From Parus major (Eukaryota > Chordata > Aves > Passeriformes > Paridae), in assembly GCF_001522545.3 (NCBI RefSeq), contig NC_031769.1, positions 68,376,640 to 68,440,639 on the forward strand: a stretch of 64,000 bases of DNA, in the 5' to 3' direction. Under the pieces are notes generated by a model. That model searched no databases and was not told the DNA's origin. It was given only the letters and a program-made list of their open reading frames with translations. Below are positions 21,438-33,923 of the stretch, piece by piece. Both the position numbers and the translations under genes were made by a program. Numbering within the stretch: the first letter of the stretch is position 1; the number at the start of each line of letters is the position of its first letter.

Positions 21438-21617
21438 GTAAGTCACCCCGATTGCTCGCTTCCTCTCCCTGTTCCGGCCCGTGGCTGGTGGGACCCCAGG
21501 CTGGGCAGAGCCCCAGAGATCGGACTCGGGGGAGCAGATGTTGTGTCCAGGGGGTGTCTGCACTGGGATGTGCCAAAGCAGTGCAGGCCTTTTGCCAGTT
21601 GTCAAGTTTCACCTTGA
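21438..21617 (+). CDS. BCL2: read-through extension of the BCL2 frame (possible beta-type isoform tail)
   Basis: If the donor at 21438 is not used, the frame stays open for 59 codons to TGA at 21615-21617, giving a 249-residue protein without the membrane anchor. Human Bcl-2 beta arises by the same route but has a short tail. The tail here is Pro/Gly/Arg-rich and unlike any family I know. Confidence 0.3.
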   Translation, partial: VSHPDCSLPLPVPARGWWDPRLGRAPEIGLGGADVVSRGCLHWDVPKQCRPFASCQVSP

Positions 21618-23032
21618 CGCAGGGCACGGTGAAGTGGTTTGAAGTGGGGGGAACAGCTACAACTCGTGAGCGAAAGGGGTGAGCGAGGCACTGTCTTCAT
21701 CAGTGGTCTCCACTTTCCTGTGGTCTCCAGTTCTGTCCACCCTTGCCTGTTGGCAGAACCGAGGCAGGTTCCTAGCCAAGGCAGGGTTGTGCAGTGGGGT
21801 GGGAGAGGGTGGCAGAGATGCCCATCCAGCTGCCAGGGAGGTTGCGGCAGGTCCCAGGCAGTGTCGGGACAGCAGGAACCACCTGTGTGCGTGCATGCCA
21901 TATCCCTGCCTGTGAGGGGTGATGCACCAGGCTGGTGTGCAGCAAACACGGAGTCCTGGTGTTACCAGCAAGCAGGTGGCCATCGGTGACAGTGCCTGCA
22001 GCTGTGCTTGTCACTAGAGTGGGGTCTTATGGTATAAGATATGCCTAGAGTGAAAAGTCTCCGTCTTGAGATGAAACAAAGGTGCTGGGAGCTGTGTCTG
22101 TGGGATTGTTCTGGAAAATGAGTATTTGTTGTAATCTGATGGGTGGCTGTGTTTTTGGGGTAGAGATCACCTCTGTCTGGGGCAGGCTTCAGCATGCCTG
22201 GATCTTCCCTAGAAAGGGAAGATTTCCACTTGTGGAAAATGGACAGCTTTTTCACTTGTAGTCAGCCAAAAGCCTTTTCTTTTTCTTTCTCCCACTCTTT
22301 CCTTGCAGAATAAGTAACTGCATTGATTTAGAAGGGTATTCTTTCCTTTTTTCCTTTATTAGTTGATACACTGGAACAAAATGTGGTCCCAGCCGTTCTC
22401 CCACAAACCAAACCTGTTGTATGTGTAAGGCTTATGATATTAGTGTTTTGGAAGGAGAAATGGCAAAAGTTATACTGAAGAAGAAACCTGGGTTGAGAGC
22501 TGGCATAACTCACCTAGAAATGGAGGTCAGCTAGGTAGGACACTGACAATTTCAGGTTCCGTCTCCTGTGAAACACAGAAAGTTGACTCAATTACACAGC
22601 ACACCTTTAAGAGGTGTGTGTAAAAAAAATATAAATTACATGTATGTTTCCCAGTTAACGTGTTTTTCAAAACTGGTGTTTATTAGCACTGGATCTCTCT
22701 GGTATATCAGTGTTAGGCTAAATAATGTGCTGCCTGCATTGATCATCTCTGTTGAAAAAATGAAGGTGTTACCTTCCCTGCAGCTGAACCCACCTGACAA
22801 AAGGGGATTCATGTCCAGGGATGCAGAGGACATTTCCTGCTGCTATAACGGGGGCAGCAAGGCTTTGGGGCCCTTTTCTCAGCAGGAATCCACACTGTGC
22901 ACCTCCCAAAGGAGTGCTGCTGATCCCTGGCTACAAGTCACACTGGGGGCAGGATTGTTCTCCTGCTCCCCTCTGCTTCCATCAGGAAGGAAAAAAATTC
23001 AAGATTCATGGGGCCAGAAGGGGGAGCAAAAA

Positions 23033-23132
23033 ATGTGTGTGTGTGTGAGAGTGCGTGTGTGTGTCCATGTATTATATACAAATAGGCACACATATACAGA
23101 CACACACTTATGTATATACACACATACACACA
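23033..23132 (+). repeat. (TG)n and (CA)n microsatellite pair
   Basis: A TG-rich run at about 23033-23064 and a CA-rich run at about 23086-23132 are separated by an AT-rich spacer. The arms are opposite in sense and could pair as a hairpin. Confidence 0.85.
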
Positions 23133-26100
23133 GAATGACTCCAGCACTTGGTTGTTGGGACCACACTTGGGAGAGGGAGGTCTATCCCCTGACCCCGTAG
23201 TTCATGGATCACTACAGAGAGTTTGGTAGTGTGGTGGGGGGTCTTTTTTCACAAAACAGATAACTGGAGGGGAAAAAAAAAATCTGCAAATGGTTCAGGC
23301 TTTTGGAGACCTTGGCTTGTTCAGAGACGAGCAGCTAAAGGGTTAGGGATTTTGCGACTGCACTTCTGGGCTGGGATGCCTAACTTGTGCGTAAGTCCCT
23401 CCTCAGGCTGGAAGCCCGTCTGCGGAGCTGGGGCCCTCGGTTCGCTCCAGAGCCAGTGAAGTCATTCTGTTGACTCCAGTGAGCTTTGGATCAAATCGTA
23501 AGCTTGCTGGAGATGTATTGTCCTGTGGGTGTATTGTGTAAAGAGAAACATAAATAATGAATAAAACTGAGAATGTGAAAAGACAGGTGTTACCAGGCGT
23601 GATTGGCCAGAGGAGGCGAGTGCTGGAGCTGTTGCTCGACAGTTAGAAGTACAAGAAACTCAGACAGTAAACAATGACTGCCTTTAAAAGGAAAGGATAC
23701 TTCTTATCAATAGCCATTTAATTGTTCATTGAGGTTTCCTATCAACAAAACCTCCAGAATCTGGATGCATGTGATACCGTTTACTGTCACTCGTTATTTG
23801 TGGCCTACACATGGAAGATGTGCAAAATACTACCTGAAGGTGGCTTTTGCCTGCATCTCTGGTACATGGCTGGTACCTTTGAGCCCTAGCTTTATCAAAT
23901 ACAGGCAAAACCTTCCAGCTGGTTACAAACATGAAGTTGCAAACACAACTTTTGGGATCCTCTCTTCAGGCAGAAGAAATCAAGGAGGTCATGGGGCAGT
24001 GGATTTTTCTTTTTTTTTTCTTTTTTATTTTCCTACATCTCAGGATCTGTCAGTGTAAAAGGATGCTTTGACATGTGTGCTTCAACTTGCCTCTTGGACC
24101 ATACCTCATGTATGAACCTTATTCATAAATGGCTCTTCCAAAGTAGCCTTGTATTTGGTCATGCTTGGTAGGACTTCAGCACAGTCACTTGGAAGATCTC
24201 CCTGTCATGCAGGGTACTACAACAGGCAGGCTGCTCCAGCCTTCTCCTGCTTTATATTTTGACTGCCTGGTATTTTGTGGAGTGGTAAGTTTATTAGAGA
24301 CTGCACAGTACCAGAGAAGAAAGCATCACAGTTAGTCATGATAGTGTATTTTTACACAGCAGGTAAGGTGGGCAGCATGGGCCTTGTGTCTCATGGGTGA
24401 GCCTGTGTCTTACACTCACGTCTGAAATTTCATTGAGGTATTTTTCTTATTTGTCAGTTTGGTCTGAGTCCGTTTGGTAAGTTGGCAGTGTGTTTTCAGG
24501 ATGTGAATTCTTTATGTTGCAAGAGAAACAAAGAAGGAAAGCGTATCGAAGGGCAGGATGGGAGGGGGATATGGCTGGTGGAGTATAAATTTTAGGCAGT
24601 AGACATTGCTGATAATGGTGTCTGAGGTTGTTAATGCCCTTACAATACGCAGCCTCATGGGTTTGTTCAGAACTTAGAAAAAGCAACAGATGGGGACTGC
24701 ACATAATCTGCATTATTAGCTTGTGGTTCTGGTGGCAAATAAATGCTGCTTTCAAACATTTTCACTTTGGCCAGGATACCGCAATATTGTACTTTGGCCT
24801 GATAACATCTTAATTGTATTAAAAAACTAAAAAGAGGAGAACTAGCTCATCTCTGCAATTTTGTGGTACTTGGTATAATGTACACTTTCTGATTAAAAAC
24901 TTAATGGCTTCATTTTGATTTCCAGAGCTGCAGAAGGACTGGCTTGGCAGTGGCCTGTCGCGCTTGGCAACTTTTTTAACACTGACGTGGGGAACACTGA
25001 AGGGATGCAGTCGGTGTGGGAGAAAACTGTGCTTGCCTTGCAGTGATGGGTTCCCTCTTTGGGCACACAACCTAACAGACGTGGGAGCCATGCTTAGCTC
25101 TGGGCACTTCTAGCCCAACATATGGCTTTCTCCCCAAGCTGTTCAAGAATAAAACAAGAGCATGAGCACTACAGAAGGAGGCACAGGCACCATCATATTT
25201 ACATAGACTTGTACATTTTTGATGCAGAGTGTGCAAAGAAGCCCAGGTGAGAGAAGCAGAGAGAAAATTCAGCCAAGAACACTTAATTTTAAATTACTAT
25301 ATTTATATTTGAACCAGGAATGCAATGGCCATGTGTTTTTATTTGATTCCGTTCCTTTATTGTGGTTCTTTATATTCTGCTCAAGAGTTAAGGCCACATA
25401 CAGGGGAGGATTTAGATGTCTGAAGTGGACCTTAGGTGGAACATAAATGCTTGCATCCTCCAAGTGCCTGCCTAGCCAGAGCGGTGATGGAAATCCCTGG
25501 CTTCTCACCCAAGTTAGTCAGGAGCTGCTTCTGCCAGTCTGGGGCTGTGTGGGAAACCATTCCCAAGAACCTCCGTGTCTTGAAGCTGGCAGGCACCCTC
25601 TGGCCCTGCTGCTGTCACTTAAGTGCCATCCTCACTTCCAAATGCATCTGAGGAGAAGCCCCCACTCTTCTTGGTGCCTCCTTAATTTAGGCCTCTCCTG
25701 AGCTTTGGCAATGAGACTTTCTCCAGCCTGGCAGTGGGGCATCACATCTTCAGCATCTCAGGAGGTCTCACCTTCCAGATGGCCGCTGATTTTGCTGAGC
25801 TGTCCTCCCCTCTGGCAACAGGGCTCATTCTAATTCTGCAGGGGTAAGATTTTGTTTGGTGGAGGAGGAGGAAGAACTAGGGTGTCTAATTCCTGCAGTC
25901 TGATGTGTTTTCTCAGGTGGCTGTCCACAGCCAAATGAATACATGCTTCTTAGATGAGCAACGAGACCCCATGTTTCCCTTCTCCTGAGCTGATTGTCCT
26001 AATCACTGAGCTTCCTCTTTTATTTTTTGCCCAGTAAATCATTATTTTTCTTTTCTTGGTGGCATATCTTGGAAAGGAAGCTTGGAGGATCGCTGTGCCC

Positions 26101-27035
26101 TGCAGTGGTCCATGGCTGTGTCATGAAAGTGAGGGATGGCAGGTGTATCTGCCTCCAGAACAGAGCTAGAGATCATGGATCAGTGGGGCACAGGGCCCTT
26201 CCAGATCTCCTGTGTGGGGCACTGACCAAAATCCCATTGCTTTTGGGCTCTGGGTTTGGGCTGCTCTGCCAGGCACCCACCTGCACAACACGCTGCTCCT
26301 TGTGCAAGTCCCAAGCAAAAGCCTGTAGCTCTTTCAGCTCAGGACTTCACCTTGCTTGGAGAAGGATGCCATGTGCTTTGCCAAGGAGAGCACGGAGCAG
26401 AGGCGCTTTGACTTTCTTTAGCGGCGACGTGCGGCCTTGTAACGACTCAATCCCCAGTGGGGCTAACCCCAAGTCGCTGTTTGACTGGTAAAAGGAAACT
26501 GTCTGAAATCCACTCAGTTAAATAAGTGAATTGGCAGTTTCAAGTGTTGCACCTTCTAGGTCCTTTGCCAGTTTTTGTGGCTTTGTGGGTTTATAATCGA
26601 ATTCTCAAAATATTATCAAAATATTTTTCTTTTTGCTGTTGCTGAAGAGCAAGAAATTCATTCTGTGTGTCGAAGCAAGAAGAGCTAGGGCAGAAAGAAA
26701 ATTATTGTGGTTCTCTAGTCCCTTTCATTTATAATAGCTTTCTCTGTAACTTGCAAAAAGAGTAGGCTGCATATTTTCTCAGAAGTCTATTTTTTTTCTA
26801 AAAAAACAAAAAAAAAAAGTATTGACTGTGACCTTTAAAATTTCAGAACCAGGGGTCTCACTTTTGGAGATGATGTCATTTGCCTTGATCTTGCAAAGAG
26901 CTGTAAAGTTCAAACAGCAATCCTATTAAAAAGTTTTACTTTACTTTCAATATTGAGAAAGAAGTTTGTTCTGTGCCTGCACTAACACAGGCATCTCCCA
27001 AGCTGCTGTGTTAGCTCTGCTGGACAGTAAGGAGC

Positions 27036-27728
27036 TTAGTTTTTTGAGTATGTAGCTTGAAATTCAGAGTCGGTAATCCATGAAGAAAATCCAGTTGAAT
27101 TTTTCTGCCGAGGCACAAGCGTTCCTCCGATGGCAAAGCACGGCTCTAGCAGGAGAATCACAAGACCTATGCAATGATGTGTGAAATTGCATGTGGAGCG
27201 GAAGCATTTTCCCAGCGGCCAGATCCCAGGGCCTGGGCTTCCTAAGGCAGCACGGGAACTTTGTACTGCATCGCCAGCAAACATTAAGCCCTTGTGCTCC
27301 ATACAGGTGTCCTCGATGAGAGGGTCATCTCTCAGCAGGTTGGACCTGGCGTGGTGGAGGGAGGTGGATGTAGAAACAGGAGTGGCGCTCAGGTGTCGCT
27401 CTGAAACCTCTGCTGTGGTTTTGGTCTCGTGTGGTGGTTTGTGCCTGGCGCGGAGAGAGCCAGCCTTGTGCTCTGCCATCGCCACCAAGGGATGCTGTGC
27501 TGGGGCTTGGGGCAGGGGTGGCTGAAGTGGTGGCTCTCTGCTTGCTGGGGCCAGATGCCAGCAATAATGCTGTGTCCTTGTCTCCCATCTTGCTCTGCAG
27601 TCCTCTCGCCAAACCAGTCCAAAGCCTTTGAGTGCCACGGTCCTGCCCTGGGGCTCTGGTAAGGCAGTGGCCACTGGCTTCTGGTCTGGGTAGCCCCTAG
27701 CTGGGTCAGCAGCCTGATGGGCAGTCAT
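27036..27728 (-). other. uninterrupted 230-codon open frame, function unknown
   Basis: The longest gap-free open frame in the window outside BCL2, on the minus strand from an ATG at 27728 to a stop near 27036, in a GC-richer segment of the BCL2 intron. The product begins MTAHQAADPARGYPDQK and is rich in Pro, Ala, Arg and Thr, with one hydrophobic patch near its C-terminus (GLVILLLEPCFAIGG). I recognise no domain. Other frames across the same region are also open, which points to composition as the cause. Probably not a gene. Confidence 0.15.
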
Positions 27729-29289
27729 GGAGCTAAAAAACAGTGTGAAAGATCTGGCTGAATAATGTCTATCCTTTTAGCAAAGAGGATTTTTACTTCT
27801 TGGTTGATTCATTTCCATCCCTTATGGTGATCAGGGTTATGGTGAGATGTTCTGGTCCTGTTTCAGCTTTCTGCTTCAAGGTGGACCAGCAGTTCTCAGC
27901 TTCTTGACTGCCTCCTTCTATCCCTGCTGCTGGCACTGGGCACTGGGTGCTGGGCAGGATGCCACCCAGCCATCAGGAATTGTGTGTACCAGGTCTGGCC
28001 TGGCCCAGGCCACCTCCATCCCTGTTTTATTTTCCTTCACACCCTTGGGAGGGTGGAGCCCAGCCCTGTTTGGTTTGTTGGTTTTTTAAAAATAATTTAT
28101 TTATGAGCACCTCGTGGCTGCCCTCCTGCTGATTTAGTAATAATAATAACAGCATTTGTTATTCAGTGGCAGCAAAATACTGATTATTTCTAAGGGCAGT
28201 ACCGGCCTGTTTTATTTTCCATTTCATATATAATAATAGGATGGATGAAGGTGTGCGATGCCATAAATCTTCTCTTCCCCAGCAGGATAACATCCAGGCC
28301 TTCTTGGCAAACATGAATGCTGATGACAGATTTGAGGGATTTTTATTTTACTCTGGCTTTCAGTCTCATTAACAATCTGATAGCTTCTTTTTTTTTTCCT
28401 TTTTTTCCCCTTTTGGCTCCCAAAAGACTGTGAAACCAGATAACTTTTCCAAATGCATCTAAAAGTCTGGAATTTATTTTCTGTTATTTTATCTTTATGT
28501 TAGTTTGCTGTCATAATTATTGTATATTGATAGATTTTGCAAAATTCCCCCTTGCTGTAAAGTTCCTTGCCAGTTTCTGGATTTTACAGTTAATGAGTAA
28601 AAAAACAAATCTGATGTTAGAAAGTTGCATTGACTTCAATAGGAACAGGAAGAGGCACTTAATTGGGCGATTGTAGTTGTGTTTACTTTGTATATGCGGC
28701 GAGAGAAATAAGATCAAATGAAAAAGCCACAGGTTTTCAGCTAATAGAGAAAACCAGCCTTTTCTGCAACATGTGATTAACCTTTGGAAGTTGTTTTCAT
28801 GGGAAACCTGTGAGTGGAAGTACTGAGTTGCATTCAGGAAAGGTTTAGCTATTTATTTTCAAGAGTAATGCAAACATCTATGCTTCTGTTTGAGTCATAT
28901 TGCTTGAAAGGGCAGTCATACGCCTTGGTGTAAATTTAACATCAACTGCTGAAATCAGATCACGGGTGCTGAAGGTAGAACTTTCTCCAGATAATGCTAT
29001 TTCAAAATTACTGCTTTTTAAACGCCATTGCTTCTCCCCCAGAGCAGCTGGTGTTGGTCAGTGACTGGGTTTACTGGGATGGATGTGCTGCTGGCCTCAT
29101 CCATCCAGGGAAAACCTACTCCTGCATGTGCTTTGTTACGGTAATTGTAAATCACTCGATGTGTTTCTAAGAGCGCCCACATCACAGAATTTTCTCCTGT
29201 GCTGACTGAAGCTGTGTTATGCATTGCCACTTCTCATTTAAAGTTGCAAGCCCATCCTCCTTGTATTTGTCATCGAAGTTCTGTGAGAA

Positions 29290-29372
29290 GAACCAAGTGG
29301 TGGGTTAGTGGTTTCACTTGATGATTTTAGAGGTCTTTTCCAACCTAAATGATTCTGTGATTCCGTGATTTT
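29290..29372 (+). mobile_element. CR1 LINE 3'-end fragment, sense
   Basis: Contains ttagaggtcttttccaacc followed by the CR1-type terminal repeat (gattctgtgattccgtgatt). Only about 80 bases are recognisable, so the left boundary is approximate. Confidence 0.7.
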
Positions 29373-32300
29373 GAGTTAGTTGAAGGAAACAGTCTGCATC
29401 CTTCAGTGCGTACATCATTTTACTGCTACTTTATTTAGGAAGCATAAAAAGAATGGTTCCATTTTGTTGGTTGAAAAGGCAGCTAACTGAGTTTCAGGGT
29501 ACTTCAGTGAGTAATTTAAGAATGTGGGCCAGGTACAATCTAAAAGAAAAGGCCTCATTTTACCCTGCATAGTGACTGAAAGACACCATTGCACAACTGT
29601 TTGAGAAAGTAACTAAAAGTCAAAACTTAACTTCCTCTTCTTGGCTCTGGTACTGAATACACGATAGGAAATGGGGCAAATCACTAATATCTCTCTTTTT
29701 CAGTTAACCCATATATGAAATACATGTTATATGTAGTATATACAAATATGCACACAAATAAATGCTATGCAGCACACAAGATATGGGAAATTTGTTGTTG
29801 CCCTTCATGCTATCATGAATTGGGCTGATGATCTATAATTAAAAAAAAAGGAGTGATACAAGGTACAATTTTGAACAAAATGTCCAGTTTAGTAATTTGG
29901 ATCTTAGAATAAAGCTCAAATCTGTAGCAGTACATTTTGTCATTGCTGGAGCTTGCTAGCCTGGGAAAGAGCAAAGTGAGTCAGATTGTGAAACTATCTT
30001 GGGTGAGATTTGAGTAGAGGGGAGATAAAAGAAAGAAAAAAAAAAGTTAAATGGAAATTAGGCTTAAACTTTTTCAGCTCCACTGTTTGGATGTGTTTAG
30101 CAATACTTGTGATGGAAGAAGATTAAAAAGATCAGTTTCAGGTGTTGATTTCTAGTTTTTATGTAGGGGAAGGGTGAGCAGTGAGAAATGGTGAGTGACA
30201 GTATTTGTGTTTTCCTTTAAGTATCAGCACAGTTCACTGGGTGTTTAGAGAAGGGATTTGTCTTTCCTTTTCTATTCCCGCTGTATGTACAAGCTGTCTG
30301 TGGCACTTCAGGGAAGGAGCAGTATAGGTATATCATATACACCTGTAGTAAGTATCTTTATACTTGTATTCTTGTGTTCCCATTCACAAGCTTCATTAAA
30401 TGTTCAGATGCAAGCAGCAAAAGCAATTTTAAACATTTTTTTTTTCAAAAAGTGAGTAGTAATCAAACCTTTTGGCTTAATCATGAGCTTGAAGTTACTC
30501 TTAACTGTCTTGCTGAACTGAGGCTTAGGAGACAAAATTCTTGTTGTGTGCCTTGGAGAGACTTGCATGAGTCATTAGAAAGATGGGATAAGACCACAGA
30601 CAGCAGGCCAGTGAAATCTATGGGACAGTCATGTAGCCTGGTTTTGTGATGGAATAACTATTGCAGGCTTTGTCTCTAAAGGAATGAGCTTCTTTCTTAA
30701 GAATATTCTTCACATGTTCAGACTGTATTATAAAACATAGTAGAGGATCCTATTTCTAATCTCTTATTTTTAATAGAGAAAAAAGAGTTAGAAGTAAAGA
30801 TAAATACACCAGTAAATGAGTTGGCATTTCCATTAGCAGAATAAGGTGGTCAGTGCTGTAGATAGATAAAACCGGTTGAAATTCCCAAGAATGAACTCTC
30901 AGCTTAAGTGAAAAAAAAGACAGTAAAAAAACTGAAGTAATGACTCCCTCGTTCATAACTGAAGCAAATTCTACATTGTGCTCCAAGCGTCTGCAAATTT
31001 TTGCTCAAGTCAGACATATCCAAAGCCCCTCTCCTGAAGTGATCTGGCACATCACATTAAATCACACTCTCCAAATACCTAATCCTCAGTCTGCTGCTGG
31101 ATGCACAGGGTCCCAGATATAACTGAGAAGGAATCCTAATGCCTGTGTTATTTCCAGGTTCCAGCTTGACCTGTTCCTTTCTCTGCTTTCCAGATCTGCA
31201 GTAATTAGCAGCACTGCTGTGGAGCTTGGCTGAGGGAAAGGCTTTGCTCCTCACGGGGCCGGAGTGCCGCAGCGGGGTGCCCTGACAAGGGAGAAAATAA
31301 ACCAGTCTCTTGAAATGTCAGGTGGCAATCAAGGCTGCGAGTAAATGAGCCGGCCTGGAGTCTGTTCAGGCTTCTGCAGTAGCTCACAGCTGTCTGCAAA
31401 AAATCCCTGCAGTAGAAAATCCGCATATTTGGCTCTGCACTGAATGTGTGGAATCCTTGCCCGTTTGGAGTCAATCGCTATTTTTTTTTTCAGTGTGGGT
31501 GCTAGGACCGGTGGTGTCTAGCCTCACATAGCAGTGAGCATGTGGACAGACCCAGAAAGGGAGCAGTAAAGTGTTGTACAGAGCCTTGGTTACAGTGGAT
31601 GGTTGGGCACAGCTGTGCGGTGGCGGAAAACTGGAGCAAGGCTGCCTCGGGCTTTTCCTTGGGAGTGCTTTTCAGCCTCCCCCGGCATCCTTGCTGTGAG
31701 GAGAGCCCAGGATGCCACACACATCCTTCTGACAGCACCTGTGTGGGATAGGGGTGGTAGTGTCCCAGCAGTTTTCCAGAAACTGATCCTGCTCAGCTTG
31801 GCCAGTAAAGCTGTTCCTCAGCCCCAGGGGAAAGCTGGGGTGCTCTAGGAGCATGAGAGGGGGGCCTTTCCACTCTGCTCTCACTCTGGGTGGCACAGGT
31901 GGTAGGGAAACCTGCCAAGGCATACCTCTGTACTTTCTTTCATACCTATTGAAGTGGATTGTTTCACAAGGGAATAGTGTATTTATTTTACAAGCAACCG
32001 TGTTTTTCCTGCCTTTTTTAAAAAAAATATTTTATTTTCCCCAACACAGTGAGAAGGATGCTTTTGACATGGTAGTATATCCTGCAGGCTGGAACTTCTG
32101 TGGGAGTTCAATGGACCGAAGGAAGAGGCAGCACTGGCACACTGTTTGGCTGTTTAAACTGGCCTAGGGTTTGTTTTAGAAAACTTGCTTGCCTTTTCTT
32201 TTTTCCCCCTCTCTCCACTCCCTTCTCTTCCCCCCTGCAGACACAATACATCATTCTTGCAAACGCAACTGTTTAACTTTAATAACTGGCCTAGAGCAAA

Positions 32301-33875
32301 AACTGACAGTGGGAGAGGAGCTGTTTGGTTTGCAGCTGCTGACAGCTGGAATAAACTACCTGTTCTTTTGGAAGGGATGGACAGGCAGCTTGTTTGGTTT
32401 TCAGGAGACTTTGATCCCTAAAGAAACTCCTCTCAACAAAAGAAATAATGACTGGAGCTGTGGCGGCTCAGTGTTACTGACTGCTCTTTAGATGTAAGGC
32501 TCTGAGTTCGATGGGGAGGCTCTGTGTGCAGATGTCCCTTGTCTCTGTACTTCAGACCTTTCTGCTGAGAGCAGCTCCTCATCCTGGAAGGTCACTGTAG
32601 CCAGTGCCTTGGGAGAGACCCAGAGTCCCGCTAAAAATCAGTCTCCTTATGAGCAAGGTCCCCATCAGGCTGGTTTGACAGGAGCTCTTCAGAACAGTTA
32701 AATGGCTTCGGTTCTCAAAACCCTGCCTTGAAGCAATGAAGGCTGAATGATTAAGTTAGAGATTAAATAATTTTGCAATGAATGGTTTTACCTCTTGGCT
32801 CCTTAAGAAAGTCAGCCTTCTTATTTTGCCAGTTCTCAGAAGAAAATGGCACCAGTCCCATTTCCTCTTCTCTTCCCTCAGGGCCTGCCACCCTTTTTAT
32901 TTTTATTTTTTTTCCTCCCAGGGCCATTAGACAACATGCAAATTATTCTTAATAGGGCCAGAACAATACTGCATTCCCAGTGGGATCATTAGGGTCAAAG
33001 CCACCGTGTGCCAGCCCTCAGTGTGATATTAATTTTGGCTGTGTCTGCCCCAGGGTTTGGAGGTCAAGCAGAAGGGGGCTGTTGAGCACAAATACAAGCA
33101 GGACCTGTCCCAGCAGCCTTCTGCCCATAGCAGGCTCTGGCCAGGCTGTTTCTGGGGCTTCTTCTGACCCCCTGGCAAGGCTGTTGTGCTGCAAGGCACT
33201 GGCTCCTTCCTCCACCTCTCCTGCAGCCTCACTGAAGGTTCCTAAGAGGGGACAAGTCCTCCCCTGCACAGGGACCTTGCCAGCCTGAGCTTTGGTGCAG
33301 AGTCTCCAGAGGACAAGGAGAGGTTGGGGCAGCTGAGGAGAGGATGCTCTACCCCCACATTTCCTTCCCCTGCCAGTCCCTTCCTCCCAGGAACCCTGAG
33401 AGTCCTCCCATGGAGGAACATGTTGGCAATGAATCTTTCAACATTGGCTTTGGAAACTTCATGGACTGTGTACCACAGCTCAGAGGGAAAGGAAGGGCAT
33501 CTGCCTTCATGCCTCAGCCTTGGGCTGAGTTCTGTCTCTTGCCTTTGCTTTAAAGTCATGGGATTTTGCCATTGGAACTGTTGGCAGGGGGATTAGGGCA
33601 TTTTCAAGACTTTTTGTAACGCATTTTGCAGGGAAGTGGTTGTTACTATATTTGAAAATGAATGTAGGGGATAAAAAATAAGTATGTCTAACATCACTGA
33701 CTGAAGCAAAAGTAGAGAGAATTGGATGTCTCTGTCAGGACTGGGATTGCAAGTTCTTTTTATCCTACAAGACTTCCTGAGGGATGGTTATACCTGCTGC
33801 AGGGCAGAGGCTGAAATCCCCACCAAGGTCACACTTTGGCAAATGGCAAGACCTTGGCATCATGTCTTCACCCTA

Positions 33876-33923
33876 GAACAAAATTAAAAAGGAATTAAAA
33901 GATGAACAAAATTAAAAAGGAAT
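33876..33923 (+). repeat. short tandem duplication, 28-base period
   Basis: The 20-mer gaacaaaattaaaaaggaat occurs at 33876-33895 and again, identical, at 33904-33923. Confidence 0.95.

Noticed and set aside
20811..21605. 264-codon open frame antisense to the BCL2 exon
   Set aside because: A shadow of GC-rich coding sequence on the other strand, with no independent start, splice or family signal.
22568..23200. 210-codon open frame running into the TG/CA repeats
   Set aside because: It starts at GTG, and its last third is microsatellite translation. No domain.
26027..26491. 154-codon open frame in the BCL2 intron
   Set aside because: Low-complexity and Cys/Ser/Arg-rich composition, with no splice partners or family match.
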